Below, piece by piece: positions 15,932 through 24,020 of a DNA stretch of 40,982 bases; positions within the stretch are counted from its first letter, which is position 1, and every line of letters starts with the position of its first letter. Below the pieces are notes generated by a model. The model was not told the origin of the DNA and searched no databases. It was given only the letters and a program-made list of their open reading frames with translations. The translations under genes were made by a program, and so were the position numbers. The stretch comes from an uncultured Bacteroidales bacterium (GTDB taxonomy: Bacteria > Bacteroidota > Bacteroidia > Bacteroidales > UBA932). The stretch lies in NCBI GenBank assembly GCA_944326335.1, contig CALVDM010000020.1, positions 1 to 40,982 on the forward strand. The letters run 5' to 3'.

Positions 15932-17262
15932 TGATGCAGCCTGCCATGTCCCGCCCTTTGCCAGTATTGCGCACGCTTACCCTGGGGTGCTCGAAGAACA
16001 GGGTAGATACGGAGCATGTCATCTCCCAGCTTGAGGGCTCTTACAGGATTATCCCGGAAGAGGCTTCCGGGGAGCATTGCGACACACTCCTGATAAACAC
16101 CTGCGGTTTTATCGGGGATGCCAAGGAGGAGTCTGTGAACGCCATTCTCGAAGCTGTGGAGGCCATGAAGAGGGGAGACATCGGCAGGGTTGTTGTTTTC
16201 GGGTGTCTCTCCCAGAGGTATGCATCCGAGATGCCTTCCCTCATTCCCGAGGTAGATGCCTGGTTCGGGGCGACAGACTTCGACCCTCTCATAGAGTATC
16301 TCGGAGCCGTGCCCGACAGGTCGAAGGACGTATGCCGCCATCTCACCACTCCGTCGCATTATGCCTATCTGAAAATTTCGGAAGGATGCGACAGGCGTTG
16401 TTCATACTGTGCAATCCCGTACATAAGGGGCAGGCACAGGTCGGTGCCTATGGAGGAACTGGAGGCGGAAGCGCGTCTTCTCGCCGCAAAAGGGGTGAAG
16501 GAACTGATACTCATAGCCCAGGACACCACTTACTATGGCCTCGACCTGTATCACGAACGCAAACTTGCCGAACTGTTGTCGAGGTTGTCGAGGATAGACG
16601 GCATCGAGTGGCTCAGGGTACATTATTCCTATCCGGACGCATTTCCGGAGGATGTGCTCGAGCAGATGGCTGGGAATCCCAAGGTGTGCCGTTATATCGA
16701 CATACCGCTGCAGCATGTTTCGGACAAGGTACTGGCCAACATGCGCAGGAATGTCGACGGGGCATGGACCCGCGCCCTCATAAGGAAGATGCGCGAGAAG
16801 GTGCCGGGAGTGATGCTGAGGACGACCATGATTGTCGGGCATCCGGGAGAAGGCACGCGAGAGTTCCGCGAACTGCTCGGTTTCGTGGAGGAGGCGAGGT
16901 TCGAGCGGCTCGGTGCGTTCATGTATTCCGAGGAGGAAGGGACTTACGGTGCAGAACATTTCAGGGACACCGTACGGCGTTCCACAAAGCAGAAAAGGCT
17001 GGACGAACTCATGACATTGCAGGGCTCCATATCGCTCGCATGCAACCGTGCGAGGATAGGGACTCGGACAAGGGTCATCGTGGACAGCTGCACGGACGGT
17101 GTGCTTGTGTGCCGCAGCGAGTATGAAAGTCCCGAGGTGGATGGCGAGATTCTTGTAAAATACGACGGACACGACAATCCCCGGAAGCTGTGCGGCACGT
17201 TCATCGACGTGATGATTACCGGGGCTGACGAGTATGACCTCACGGCCAGAATCGTGAGGTGA
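15931..17262 (+). CDS. rimO: Ribosomal protein S12 methylthiotransferase RimO
   Basis: Radical-SAM enzyme that adds a methylthio group to the conserved Asp of ribosomal protein S12. The 443 residues show the N-terminal MTTase cluster ligands C20 (LGCSKNRVDTE), C58 and C92. The radical SAM CxxxCxxC motif is at C153, C157, C160 (EGCDRRCSYCAIP), and a C-terminal TRAM domain starts at about 375. SKNRVD is the RimO-type form and separates it from MiaB. It overlaps the DUF5606 stop by one base. Confidence 0.95.
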   Translation: MMQPAMSRPLPVLRTLTLGCSKNRVDTEHVISQLEGSYRIIPEEASGEHCDTLLINTCGFIGDAKEESVNAILEAVEAMKRGDIGRVVVFGCLSQRYASEMPSLIPEVDAWFGATDFDPLIEYLGAVPDRSKDVCRHLTTPSHYAYLKISEGCDRRCSYCAIPYIRGRHRSVPMEELEAEARLLAAKGVKELILIAQDTTYYGLDLYHERKLAELLSRLSRIDGIEWLRVHYSYPDAFPEDVLEQMAGNPKVCRYIDIPLQHVSDKVLANMRRNVDGAWTRALIRKMREKVPGVMLRTTMIVGHPGEGTREFRELLGFVEEARFERLGAFMYSEEEGTYGAEHFRDTVRRSTKQKRLDELMTLQGSISLACNRARIGTRTRVIVDSCTDGVLVCRSEYESPEVDGEILVKYDGHDNPRKLCGTFIDVMITGADEYDLTARIVR

Positions 17263-17287
17263 ACACAACAATAATATCCAGAGCATC

Positions 17288-18235
17288 ATGAAACGGAAAT
17301 TTTTCATTGGAAGCAGACTGGCGGCTCTTGCGCTGGCAGGGACCGTGTCTTTTGCCGTATCTTCCTGCGGGCCGTCCGCCTATGTCCTCGAGATAGAGAC
17401 CCGGCAGCCTTCAATGTCCGGCGTCGATCTTGTCGGCAAGACAATATCTGTCGTCTATCTGGACAACGGTGATTCCGCCGATTCCCTTTTCGCCGCAGAA
17501 TACTCTGCCGCGTTCGCTTCGAGGCTCGAGGAGGATTACTTCGGAGGCGACAGCCTCATTACCATGTTCTGCATGCAGAAAGACCCCGGCATCGACTATT
17601 CGTCTAAGGAAACGATGCTCGGTGTTCTGATGGATACCGGGGCGGATGTGGTGTTCCTGTCCGATTCCCCTGATTTCGGGACAGCCGCAACCGAAGTCGT
17701 GGAAACCGACGGCACGAGCATGGCCCAGGGCTCTTTTCCGTTTTCCGTCAATCTCTATGTCTATGATTCAATGGACAGCAGGGACACCGTCCTCAAGTTC
17801 AGCGGCAGCAGCATCGCAAGGGCATCGGCCCAGGTCACCGGCACAGAATCGGAAAAAGGTGTCGCATTCATCCTGAAATCAAGTCTCGGGACTTCCGCCA
17901 GATATGCCGGACAGACCTCAGGAGGCAAGTTCGCCCCGGGGTGGAGAGCCGAGGAAATCGTATTCTTCCTGTACGAGTCCCAGGACTGGTACGACACGTA
18001 TTTCTATGTCAATGACTACAAGTGGGGCCAGGCAGTGGAAAAGTGGATGGAGATGCTCGACACCGAGAATCTCGAGAAGAAGGCCTGCATCGAATACAAT
18101 ATCGCGGCAGCATGTTATCTGCAGGGGGAATATCAGCTGGCTTCAGACTGGCTCGAGATGTCCCGGAAGGATTTCCAGCTTCCATACGCATCATCTCTCG
18201 GACAGAAAATCTCGCGCAGGCTTGCTGCAGAGTGA
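17288..18235 (+). CDS. Lipoprotein with C-terminal TPR-like region
   Basis: A 315-residue protein with a lipoprotein signal peptide (lipobox VSSC, lipidated C27). The mature part starts with a beta-rich domain of the kind seen in DUF6340-type Bacteroidota lipoproteins, a tentative match. It ends with a helical segment (about 245-310, ACIEYNIAAACYLQGEYQLA) resembling a TPR pair. It is probably anchored in the outer or inner membrane. No function can be assigned. Only 25 bp separate it from rimO, so cotranscription is likely. Its stop codon abuts the minus-strand terminator of rnpB. Confidence 0.82.
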   Translation: MKRKFFIGSRLAALALAGTVSFAVSSCGPSAYVLEIETRQPSMSGVDLVGKTISVVYLDNGDSADSLFAAEYSAAFASRLEEDYFGGDSLITMFCMQKDPGIDYSSKETMLGVLMDTGADVVFLSDSPDFGTAATEVVETDGTSMAQGSFPFSVNLYVYDSMDSRDTVLKFSGSSIARASAQVTGTESEKGVAFILKSSLGTSARYAGQTSGGKFAPGWRAEEIVFFLYESQDWYDTYFYVNDYKWGQAVEKWMEMLDTENLEKKACIEYNIAAACYLQGEYQLASDWLEMSRKDFQLPYASSLGQKISRRLAAE

Positions 18236-18277
18236 AAAAAATCTCCGGACTTTGTGCGTCTGCACGTAAGTCCGGAG
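18235..18277 (-). terminator. Terminator of rnpB
   Basis: On the minus strand CTCCGGACTT pairs with AAGTCCGGAG around a 16-nt loop, followed by a T-rich run (plus A run 18235-18241). It reaches into the stop codon of the convergent lipoprotein gene. Confidence 0.85.
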
Positions 18278-18291
18278 GAATGTTAAAGTCA

Positions 18292-18605
18292 AAGGTGGGA
18301 CCGTAAGCCGGTTTCTGTTTTAATCTGCCATTTATCTACGCAACCTACCCCCTGACATCGGACGGGCAGCCCTTGATTGCCAGTATATTTGGTCTTGCAG
18401 GCTTCAGGTACGTACCCGGACATTGTCGCCAATGCCCGTTGTGAGCTCTTGCCTCACATTTTCACCCTTGCATGCCATAGGCGTGCGGTTGTTTTCTGTT
18501 ACGTGGTCCACAAGGTTTCCCCTGTCTGCGATTTCCGCAGTGAAGTGCCCTTTCCTGTCCGGACTTTCCTCGCAGAATGCTCTGCGCGGCAGACCGTCCC
18601 ACCTT
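18292..18605 (-). ncRNA. rnpB: RNase P RNA (bacterial type A)
   Basis: Catalytic RNA of RNase P, which removes tRNA 5' leaders. On the minus strand the universally conserved GAGGAAAGTCCGG occurs near the 5' end (plus 18559-18571). The matching 3' core ACAGAAACCGGCTTAC is at plus 18303-18318. The P1 helix closes the molecule: 5' AAGGTGGGAC pairs with 3' GTCCCACCTT. About 314 nt and a following terminator fit a complete gene. It lies downstream of an OYE-family gene but probably uses its own promoter in the AT-rich stretch at 18606-18640. Confidence 0.95.
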
Positions 18606-18648
18606 ATATTATATTTCCATTAGGCAATAATGTTGCCTGGAATATCCG

Positions 18649-19905
18649 TCATTTGTAGCCGTATCTGCGTTCGAGACGGTCATTGGACCTGATTGTCCGT
18701 TCAACCTCCCTTTTGAGTGCAGGAGTGATATCCTTGCACACCTTGTGGCAGCACATCTCGAGGGAATACATCCTGCCGATGCAGAAGTTCGTGTGCTCGC
18801 ATGCGCTGCAATGGTTCTCGTCGGCCTTCATCTTGTTCACGAAATCCGTGTCCTCCAGGACGGCGCGCCCCATCTGGAGCATCTCGAATCCGCAATCCAT
18901 CACCTTGTCCGCATCAGCCCTTGACAAGACTCCTCCCACATACACAAGCGGCATGTCCGGAAGGGCCTTCCTGAATTTCAGGGAGTCCTCAAGGAAGAAC
19001 AGATGCTTGAACGGGACAGTCGGGGAGACTATGTTCCCTCCAATCATCACGCCGAGCTTCAGCCACCACATTTTCGGCGGCATGTAATGGGCGATGCATC
19101 TCTTGGGGAAGCGGCCTCTCATTACATACATCGGGGCCCTGCTTACGAACCCTCCGGAAAGCACGAGTGCATCCGCCCCGCATTTCCTGAGCTCCTTTGC
19201 CACTTCTATGGATTCGTCTATCTCCATCCCTCCGCGGAATCCGTCGCGGGTGTTCATCTTCACGAATATGGCGACTTTGCCTTTCCCGGCATCCGTGACA
19301 GCCTTCATGCACCTGCGCATGAACCTCATCCTGTTGTCGAGGGAGCCTCCGTATTCATCCTTGCGCTTGTTCGTGTACGGGGAAAGGAACTGGGAAATCA
19401 GGTAGCCGTGCCCTGCATGTATCTCCACTGCATCGAATCCGGCCTTTATGCTGAGCTCCACCGCCTTCCCGTAGGCTTCGACCACCTCATCTATCTCCTT
19501 TACCGTCATGCCGTGCACGAAAGTGGGGGAGTAGAGGTTGAATCCGCTGCTTGCACCCAGCGGACGGCATCCGCAGATGCGCCTGTGCGACATGTTGCCG
19601 CAGTGCCCGAGCTGTATCGATGCCTTCGCACCTTCCTTGTGTATCGCATCGGTCAGCTTTTTCAGTTCCGGCACTATCTCTTCACGCATCCACAGCTGCC
19701 TCTCGAAAGAAAGGCCGCTCTGGCAGACGGCAGCGTATGCGACGGTGGTCATGCCGATGCCGCCCCGTGCGACTGCCGTGTGGTAGTCGAACAGCTCCTT
19801 GCTCGGGGAATTGTTCTCGCACATACCTTCAAAGGCGGCAGACCTGATGGTCCGGTTCCTCAGTTCAAGAGGACCGATGCTGTAAGGGGTAAAAAGATTG
19901 CTCAT
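18649..19905 (-). CDS. NADH:flavin oxidoreductase, old yellow enzyme family (FadH/BaiCD-like, short form)
   Basis: FMN-dependent TIM-barrel ene-reductase. The 418 residues include EIHAGHGYLISQFLSPYTNK (161-180, H163/H166) and RKDEYGGSLDNRMRF (181-195), diagnostic for the 2,4-dienoyl-CoA reductase/BaiCD/BaiH branch. A Cys cluster (C366, C369, C375, C385) at the C terminus resembles the [4Fe-4S] site of that branch. The FAD/NAD(P) domains that normally follow are absent, so it is a short form that would need another electron donor. It lies 7 bp after a steroid 5-alpha-reductase-like gene, suggesting joint reduction of an enone such as a 3-oxo-delta4 steroid or bile acid. Substrate is inferred only. 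Confidence 0.85.
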   Translation of the reverse strand: MSNLFTPYSIGPLELRNRTIRSAAFEGMCENNSPSKELFDYHTAVARGGIGMTTVAYAAVCQSGLSFERQLWMREEIVPELKKLTDAIHKEGAKASIQLGHCGNMSHRRICGCRPLGASSGFNLYSPTFVHGMTVKEIDEVVEAYGKAVELSIKAGFDAVEIHAGHGYLISQFLSPYTNKRKDEYGGSLDNRMRFMRRCMKAVTDAGKGKVAIFVKMNTRDGFRGGMEIDESIEVAKELRKCGADALVLSGGFVSRAPMYVMRGRFPKRCIAHYMPPKMWWLKLGVMIGGNIVSPTVPFKHLFFLEDSLKFRKALPDMPLVYVGGVLSRADADKVMDCGFEMLQMGRAVLEDTDFVNKMKADENHCSACEHTNFCIGRMYSLEMCCHKVCKDITPALKREVERTIRSNDRLERRYGYK

Positions 19906-19912
19906 GATTGTT

Positions 19913-20692
19913 TCACCAGATAAACGGTATAAGGTTCTTTCTCTTCAGCTCCCTGTATTCGTCCCCGAACTCCTCCTCGTATTTTGCGGTCAGTGACTTT
20001 GACCTCGGGGCAAGGTTCGCGAATGTCCATATCGCGAACAGCAGCCCGGCCGGGGACCATGTGAGTATGGCATATCCTACCCATTCCGTCAGTTCCCCGA
20101 AATAGTTCGCTGAAGTCACATATTTGTACAGGCCTTTCTTCGGGATGTAGTGCCTTGTGTCGCCTGGCTTGCGCAGATGCCTGATTACATAGTCCGAGTC
20201 TATGTTTATGAGCATGCCGGTGATGAACACCAATGTCCCTACGATGAACTGCGGAGAGGTGAACCACTCCATAGTGTATTTTCCTTCAGGTGCAAATTCG
20301 AAGAGCCAGCTTCCGATGAAATAGGCATTCAGGCCGTTGAAGACCATCCCCATTGCCATTATGGCCACAGGCATCTCGCCTTTGCCTCTCATCAGGAGCG
20401 GGAATATGAACGCCCTCTGGAAATAATGTACGAGGAACAGGCCGGCCATCACGAGCAGTACGGCCTTTTCGTTTCCGGTGTCCCGCCCGGAAAGAAGGTA
20501 GTCCGCCACGTACAGGAAGAGGAATATGAATGCCGGAGACTCCATGATTACCCATGCTATCTTGTTGTTTATCTTGGGTCCCCAGTTTCCGGAAGACAGA
20601 TAGCCATAGCCTGCCTTGAAGAAGAACAGCGCTATGAACACCACAATGGCCATGACGAACATGGCAGCCATCAGTAAATAATAGGTCTGCAT
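19913..20692 (-). CDS. Steroid 5-alpha-reductase-like membrane protein (SRD5A family)
   Basis: A polytopic membrane protein of 259 residues with about six to seven hydrophobic segments. The C-terminal third carries the 3-oxo-5-alpha-steroid 4-dehydrogenase pattern GLYKYVTSANYFGELTEW, then GYAILTWS, and ends KNLIPFIW. From memory this aligns along its length with human SRD5A1/2 (for example ANYFGEI-EW, GYAL-W and the terminal IPFLF). That is closer than most bacterial DUF1295 proteins come. The expected reaction is NADPH-dependent reduction of a delta4-3-ketosteroid to the 5-alpha product at the inner membrane. It heads an apparent two-gene operon with an OYE reductase. Confidence 0.85.
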   Translation of the reverse strand: MQTYYLLMAAMFVMAIVVFIALFFFKAGYGYLSSGNWGPKINNKIAWVIMESPAFIFLFLYVADYLLSGRDTGNEKAVLLVMAGLFLVHYFQRAFIFPLLMRGKGEMPVAIMAMGMVFNGLNAYFIGSWLFEFAPEGKYTMEWFTSPQFIVGTLVFITGMLINIDSDYVIRHLRKPGDTRHYIPKKGLYKYVTSANYFGELTEWVGYAILTWSPAGLLFAIWTFANLAPRSKSLTAKYEEEFGDEYRELKRKNLIPFIW

Positions 20693-20772
20693 CTTTCCGT
20701 TATCTTTTCATAAACATGCAAAGGTAATAAATGTTTTCTTCATAATGCCAATTGTCGGATTTTTTTCACACT

Positions 20773-20806
20773 TTTGGGCGGCTTCTCGTTTTTTTGATTA
20801 ATTTTG
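20773..20806 (+). promoter_or_regulatory. pyrG promoter
   Basis: TTTG at 20773-20776 and TAATTTTG at 20799-20806, spaced by 22 bp, 28 bp upstream of the pyrG ATG. This is close to the Bacteroidota -33/-7 consensus. Confidence 0.6.
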
Positions 20807-20833
20807 CAACCCTGTAACGTTAAAGCAATATCT

Positions 20834-22477
20834 ATGCATCCAAAGTATGTCTTCGTTTCAGGCGGCGTTGCCTCGTCATTAGGCAAAGGTATAATTTCGG
20901 CTTCACTGGCAAAACTTCTTCAGGCGAGGGGGCTGAGAGTCACGATTCAGAAGTTTGACCCGTACATCAATGTCGACCCCGGAACGCTCAACCCGTACGA
21001 GCACGGCGAATGCTACGTCACGGAAGACGGAGCGGAGACAGACCTCGACCTCGGCCACTACGAGAGATTCCTCGGTGTCCACACATCCAAGGCCAACAAT
21101 GTGACCACCGGCAAAATCTACAACACGGTCATCAACAAGGAGAGGGAGGGTGCATATCTCGGCAAGACAGTGCAGATTGTCCCTCATATCACGGACGAAA
21201 TCAAGAGGAGGATGCTCCTGCTCGGCAAGTCCGGGAAATATGACGTGATAATCACCGAGATAGGAGGTACGGTCGGCGATATGGAGTCCCAGCCGTTCAT
21301 CGAGGCGGTGAGGCAGCTCCAGTGGGAGCTCCCGGAGGAGGACTGCGTCACGATACACCTGACCCTCGTGCCATACCTGAGCGCGGCGAAGGAGCTGAAG
21401 ACCAAGCCGACCCAGCATTCGGTGCAGATGCTCCAGCAGAACGGAGTGCAGCCTGACATTATCGTCTGCAGGACCGAGCATGAGCTTACTCCGGAACTCA
21501 GGAAGAAGGTCGCTCTTTTCTGCAATGTGAAGCCGGGACACGTGATTGAGTCCATTGATGCCCCGTCCATATATTCGGTGCCGCTCAACATGCAGGCAGA
21601 GAAACTGGACCAGCTTGTCCTCGACCATTTCGGCATAAAGGGGCTTCCGGAGCCGGATCTGACTAAGTGGAAGCAGTTCCTTGACAAGCTTTTCCATCCG
21701 AAATCGACGGTGGATATAGCCCTTGTCGGCAAGTACGTGGAACTTCAGGATGCATACAAGTCGATACTCGAGTCGTTCGTGCACGCCGGCGCAGCCAACG
21801 AGTGCAAGGTGAACGTGCATTATATCCACAGCGAATTCCTCAATGAGTCGAACGTGGAGGAGAAGCTTTCCGCCATGGACGGTATCCTTGTCGCCCCGGG
21901 CTTCGGCGAAAGGGGACTCGAAGGCAAGGTGCTCGCGGTAAGATATGCGAGAGAGAATCTCGTGCCGTTCTTCGGCATCTGTCTCGGAATGCAGATGTGC
22001 GTGGTCGAGTTCGCGAGGGATGTCGTCGGTCTCAAGGATGCGGTTTCCACGGAGGTCAACCCTGCGACCAGGTATCCGGTCATAGACCTTATGGAAGACC
22101 AGAAGAGCACGACGATAAAGGGTGGTACCATGAGGCTCGGCGCATACGACTGCAAGCTCGAGGAAGGGTCCCTTGCAAGGAAGATTTACGGAAAGGAACT
22201 CATATCGGAGAGACACAGGCACAGATACGAGTTCAACAACGACTACCTTGAAATGATAGAGTCTGCAGGGATGAAGGCTACGGGAAAGAATCCGGACACC
22301 GGACTTGTCGAAATCGTCGAGATACCTTCACATCCGTTCTTCATAGGCGTCCAGTTCCATCCTGAACTGAAAAGCACGCCGGAGCATCCGCAGCCGATAT
22401 TCGTGGCGTTCGTGAAGGCTGCCATGAAGTACCGGGACATGCGTGTGGCCAAGGCCGTACCGACGCAGGAGAAATGA
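20834..22477 (+). CDS. pyrG: CTP synthase
   Basis: ATP- and glutamine-dependent amination of UTP to CTP. From ATG 20834 the 547 residues begin with the invariant KYVFVSGGVASSLGKG synthetase loop. They continue with the KFDPYINVDPGTLNPYEHGE and DLDLGHYERF segments. A class I glutamine amidotransferase domain then carries the nucleophile C383 in FFGICLGMQM and the distal HPE (VQFHPELKS). The frame opens at 20804, but that region lies inside the promoter, so the internal ATG is used. The stop overlaps the next gene by ATGA. Confidence 0.97.
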   Translation: MHPKYVFVSGGVASSLGKGIISASLAKLLQARGLRVTIQKFDPYINVDPGTLNPYEHGECYVTEDGAETDLDLGHYERFLGVHTSKANNVTTGKIYNTVINKEREGAYLGKTVQIVPHITDEIKRRMLLLGKSGKYDVIITEIGGTVGDMESQPFIEAVRQLQWELPEEDCVTIHLTLVPYLSAAKELKTKPTQHSVQMLQQNGVQPDIIVCRTEHELTPELRKKVALFCNVKPGHVIESIDAPSIYSVPLNMQAEKLDQLVLDHFGIKGLPEPDLTKWKQFLDKLFHPKSTVDIALVGKYVELQDAYKSILESFVHAGAANECKVNVHYIHSEFLNESNVEEKLSAMDGILVAPGFGERGLEGKVLAVRYARENLVPFFGICLGMQMCVVEFARDVVGLKDAVSTEVNPATRYPVIDLMEDQKSTTIKGGTMRLGAYDCKLEEGSLARKIYGKELISERHRHRYEFNNDYLEMIESAGMKATGKNPDTGLVEIVEIPSHPFFIGVQFHPELKSTPEHPQPIFVAFVKAAMKYRDMRVAKAVPTQEK

Positions 22478-23241
22478 ACACTGCACTGAAGATATTTGTT
22501 CTGGCGTTTCTCGCCGCGGGAGTTTCTGGCATTTCGTCTGCCCAGGTCAGGCAGTACAGTGCCAGGGCGGTGGAAGAGTATCCTCACGACGTGACTTCAT
22601 ACACCCAGGGGCTCTTCTTCGTGGACGGCCAGATGTACGAGAGCACAGGCCAGAACGGCAGCTCCACTTTCCGCAAGGTGGAACTCGGGAGCGGGAAGCC
22701 GCTCAGGAGACTCGATTTCAACCGCAAGTATTTCGTGGAAGGTTCTTCAGTGCTCAGAGACAGGCTCTACATCCTGACATGGACGAACAGGGTGGCGTTC
22801 GTGTACAGTTTCCCGGAACTGGAATACGTGTCCACGGTGTCTTATCCGAGGCAGGGATGGGGGCTGACGACCGACGGTGAATCCCTGATAGCGAGCGACG
22901 GTTCCTCCAGCCTCTATTACATGACACCGGACCTCAGGGTGACGAAGACGCTTCAGGTGCGCCTGCACGGAAAGCCGCTGGACTACCTGAATGAGCTGGA
23001 GTACATTGACGGGAAAATCTGGGCCAATGTATATACCACCAATATGATAGTGGTCATAGACCCTGAAAGTGGGAATGTGGAGGCTGTGGTCGACTGCGGA
23101 GGTCTGCTCCCGGACAAGTTTAAAACGCCTGCGACCGATGTGCTGAACGGCATAGCGTTCGATGACAGGACGGGGAAGATATACCTTACCGGAAAGAACT
23201 GGCCCCGTCTTTACCAGGTCGAAATAGTGGAAAAGAAATAA
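22474..23241 (+). CDS. Glutamine cyclotransferase (glutaminyl cyclase, beta-propeller type)
   Basis: Exported 255-residue protein of the PF05096-type five-bladed beta-propeller glutaminyl cyclases, which convert N-terminal Gln to pyroglutamate. After a signal peptide (about 1-23) come HDVTSYTQGLFFVDGQMYESTGQNGSS (about 38-64, the family hallmark), FVEGSSVLRDRLYILTW, GWGLTTDG, LNELEYIDGKIWANV and VLNGIAFDDRTGKIYLTGKNWP. The predicted mature protein itself begins with Gln (SSAQ). The start overlaps the pyrG stop (ATGA), although no metabolic link is evident. In Bacteroidota many exported proteins begin with Gln after cleavage, so this enzyme may act on them. Confidence 0.9.
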   Translation: MNTALKIFVLAFLAAGVSGISSAQVRQYSARAVEEYPHDVTSYTQGLFFVDGQMYESTGQNGSSTFRKVELGSGKPLRRLDFNRKYFVEGSSVLRDRLYILTWTNRVAFVYSFPELEYVSTVSYPRQGWGLTTDGESLIASDGSSSLYYMTPDLRVTKTLQVRLHGKPLDYLNELEYIDGKIWANVYTTNMIVVIDPESGNVEAVVDCGGLLPDKFKTPATDVLNGIAFDDRTGKIYLTGKNWPRLYQVEIVEKK

Positions 23242-23259
23242 ACCCTTATTTAATATATC

Positions 23260-23841
23260 ATGAAGATAGCTGTCTTTGTCTCCTTCTTCTGCGTGATGAT
23301 GTTCTCATACACTCTGTCGGCTTCAGCCCAGTATCATGACATCCACCGCCGCGGCACCGGCTATTATTCCGGTACTGAAAAAATCAGTGACGTGCAGCTT
23401 TCCGTCCTCCTGGAACAGTCCGGAAGCGGGCTGACTATCGAGGACGTGGAGAAATACAGGAAAGGTTTCAAGACCGGACGAGGCCTGCTTGTCGGGTTCG
23501 GTTCATTGACCGGGGCCGGTCTTCTGACTTTGGGCATAGGTACAGTCGGCCTTATGGTTGAGGGCGTGGCAGTCGGCATTGGGACTGCGTTTGTGGGGCC
23601 TTTGGCTGTGTTTGCAGGACAGGGTGTGGATATTTCGTACGACAGCAGGTTCTACGGCGTGGCAGTGGCTGGAGTATGCGCCACATTGACAGGAATAGCC
23701 GGACTGGTGGCCGGAACGACTGTCCTGTGCATATACAAGAAACGGATGAACAATGTGTCGGACGTGTGCAATTCAGTACCTGCCGTCTCCCTTTCGTTCG
23801 GAGCGCAGAGATACGGCACAGGCCTGGCCCTGAATTTTTAG
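23260..23841 (+). CDS. Small exported/membrane protein of unknown function
   Basis: 193 residues. A signal peptide (about 1-23) ends SASAQ, with Gln as the likely mature first residue. A short charged segment (LTIEDVEKYRKGFKTGRG) precedes two Gly/Val/Ala-rich hydrophobic stretches (about 73-125 and 128-152) and a basic turn. It ends with SFGAQRYGTGLALNF, which looks like a terminal beta strand. No family is recognised. It lies 18 bp after the cyclotransferase gene and may be cotranscribed with pyrG. A hydrophobic glycine-zipper-like membrane protein is a reasonable description. Confidence 0.7.
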   Translation: MKIAVFVSFFCVMMFSYTLSASAQYHDIHRRGTGYYSGTEKISDVQLSVLLEQSGSGLTIEDVEKYRKGFKTGRGLLVGFGSLTGAGLLTLGIGTVGLMVEGVAVGIGTAFVGPLAVFAGQGVDISYDSRFYGVAVAGVCATLTGIAGLVAGTTVLCIYKKRMNNVSDVCNSVPAVSLSFGAQRYGTGLALNF

Positions 23842-23872
23842 ACAGTTCCTGAGGAAAGGATAATTACATATT

Positions 23873-23975
23873 GCGGGGGTGCCCGGACATGGTTCCATCA
23901 TTTGAGGAGCCGTCGGCTGGGCTGAGAGAGTCCCATTGAACCTGATACGGCCAGTACCGTCGAAGGGAAGCAGAT
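23873..23975 (+). promoter_or_regulatory. TPP riboswitch (THI element)
   Basis: The canonical THI-box order is present: GGGGGTGCCCGG at the 5' side, GGCTGAGAGAG (CTGAGA at 23922-23927), then TTGAACCTGAT and the closing CGAAGGGAAGC (about 23961-23971). About 45 nt follow before the ATG. They contain GACGC/GCGTC and a CCCCC run that can pair with the aptamer 5' strand GGGGG, giving a plausible expression platform. Thiamine pyrophosphate binding should reduce expression of the TonB-dependent receptor downstream. Confidence 0.95.
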
Positions 23976-24020
23976 TTCTCTGACGCAGCATCGCGTCCCC
24001 CTTGCGTAACATTCAGTTTT

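Noticed and set aside
17288-18235. Solute-binding lipoprotein or transport component
   Set aside because: There is a lipobox but no periplasmic-binding-protein motif and no ABC or TonB partner nearby, so only a generic lipoprotein call is supported.
20903-22222. 439-codon minus-strand open frame opposite pyrG
   Set aside because: pyrG is unequivocal on the plus strand. The antisense product is rich in His/Arg/Leu and lacks family motifs.
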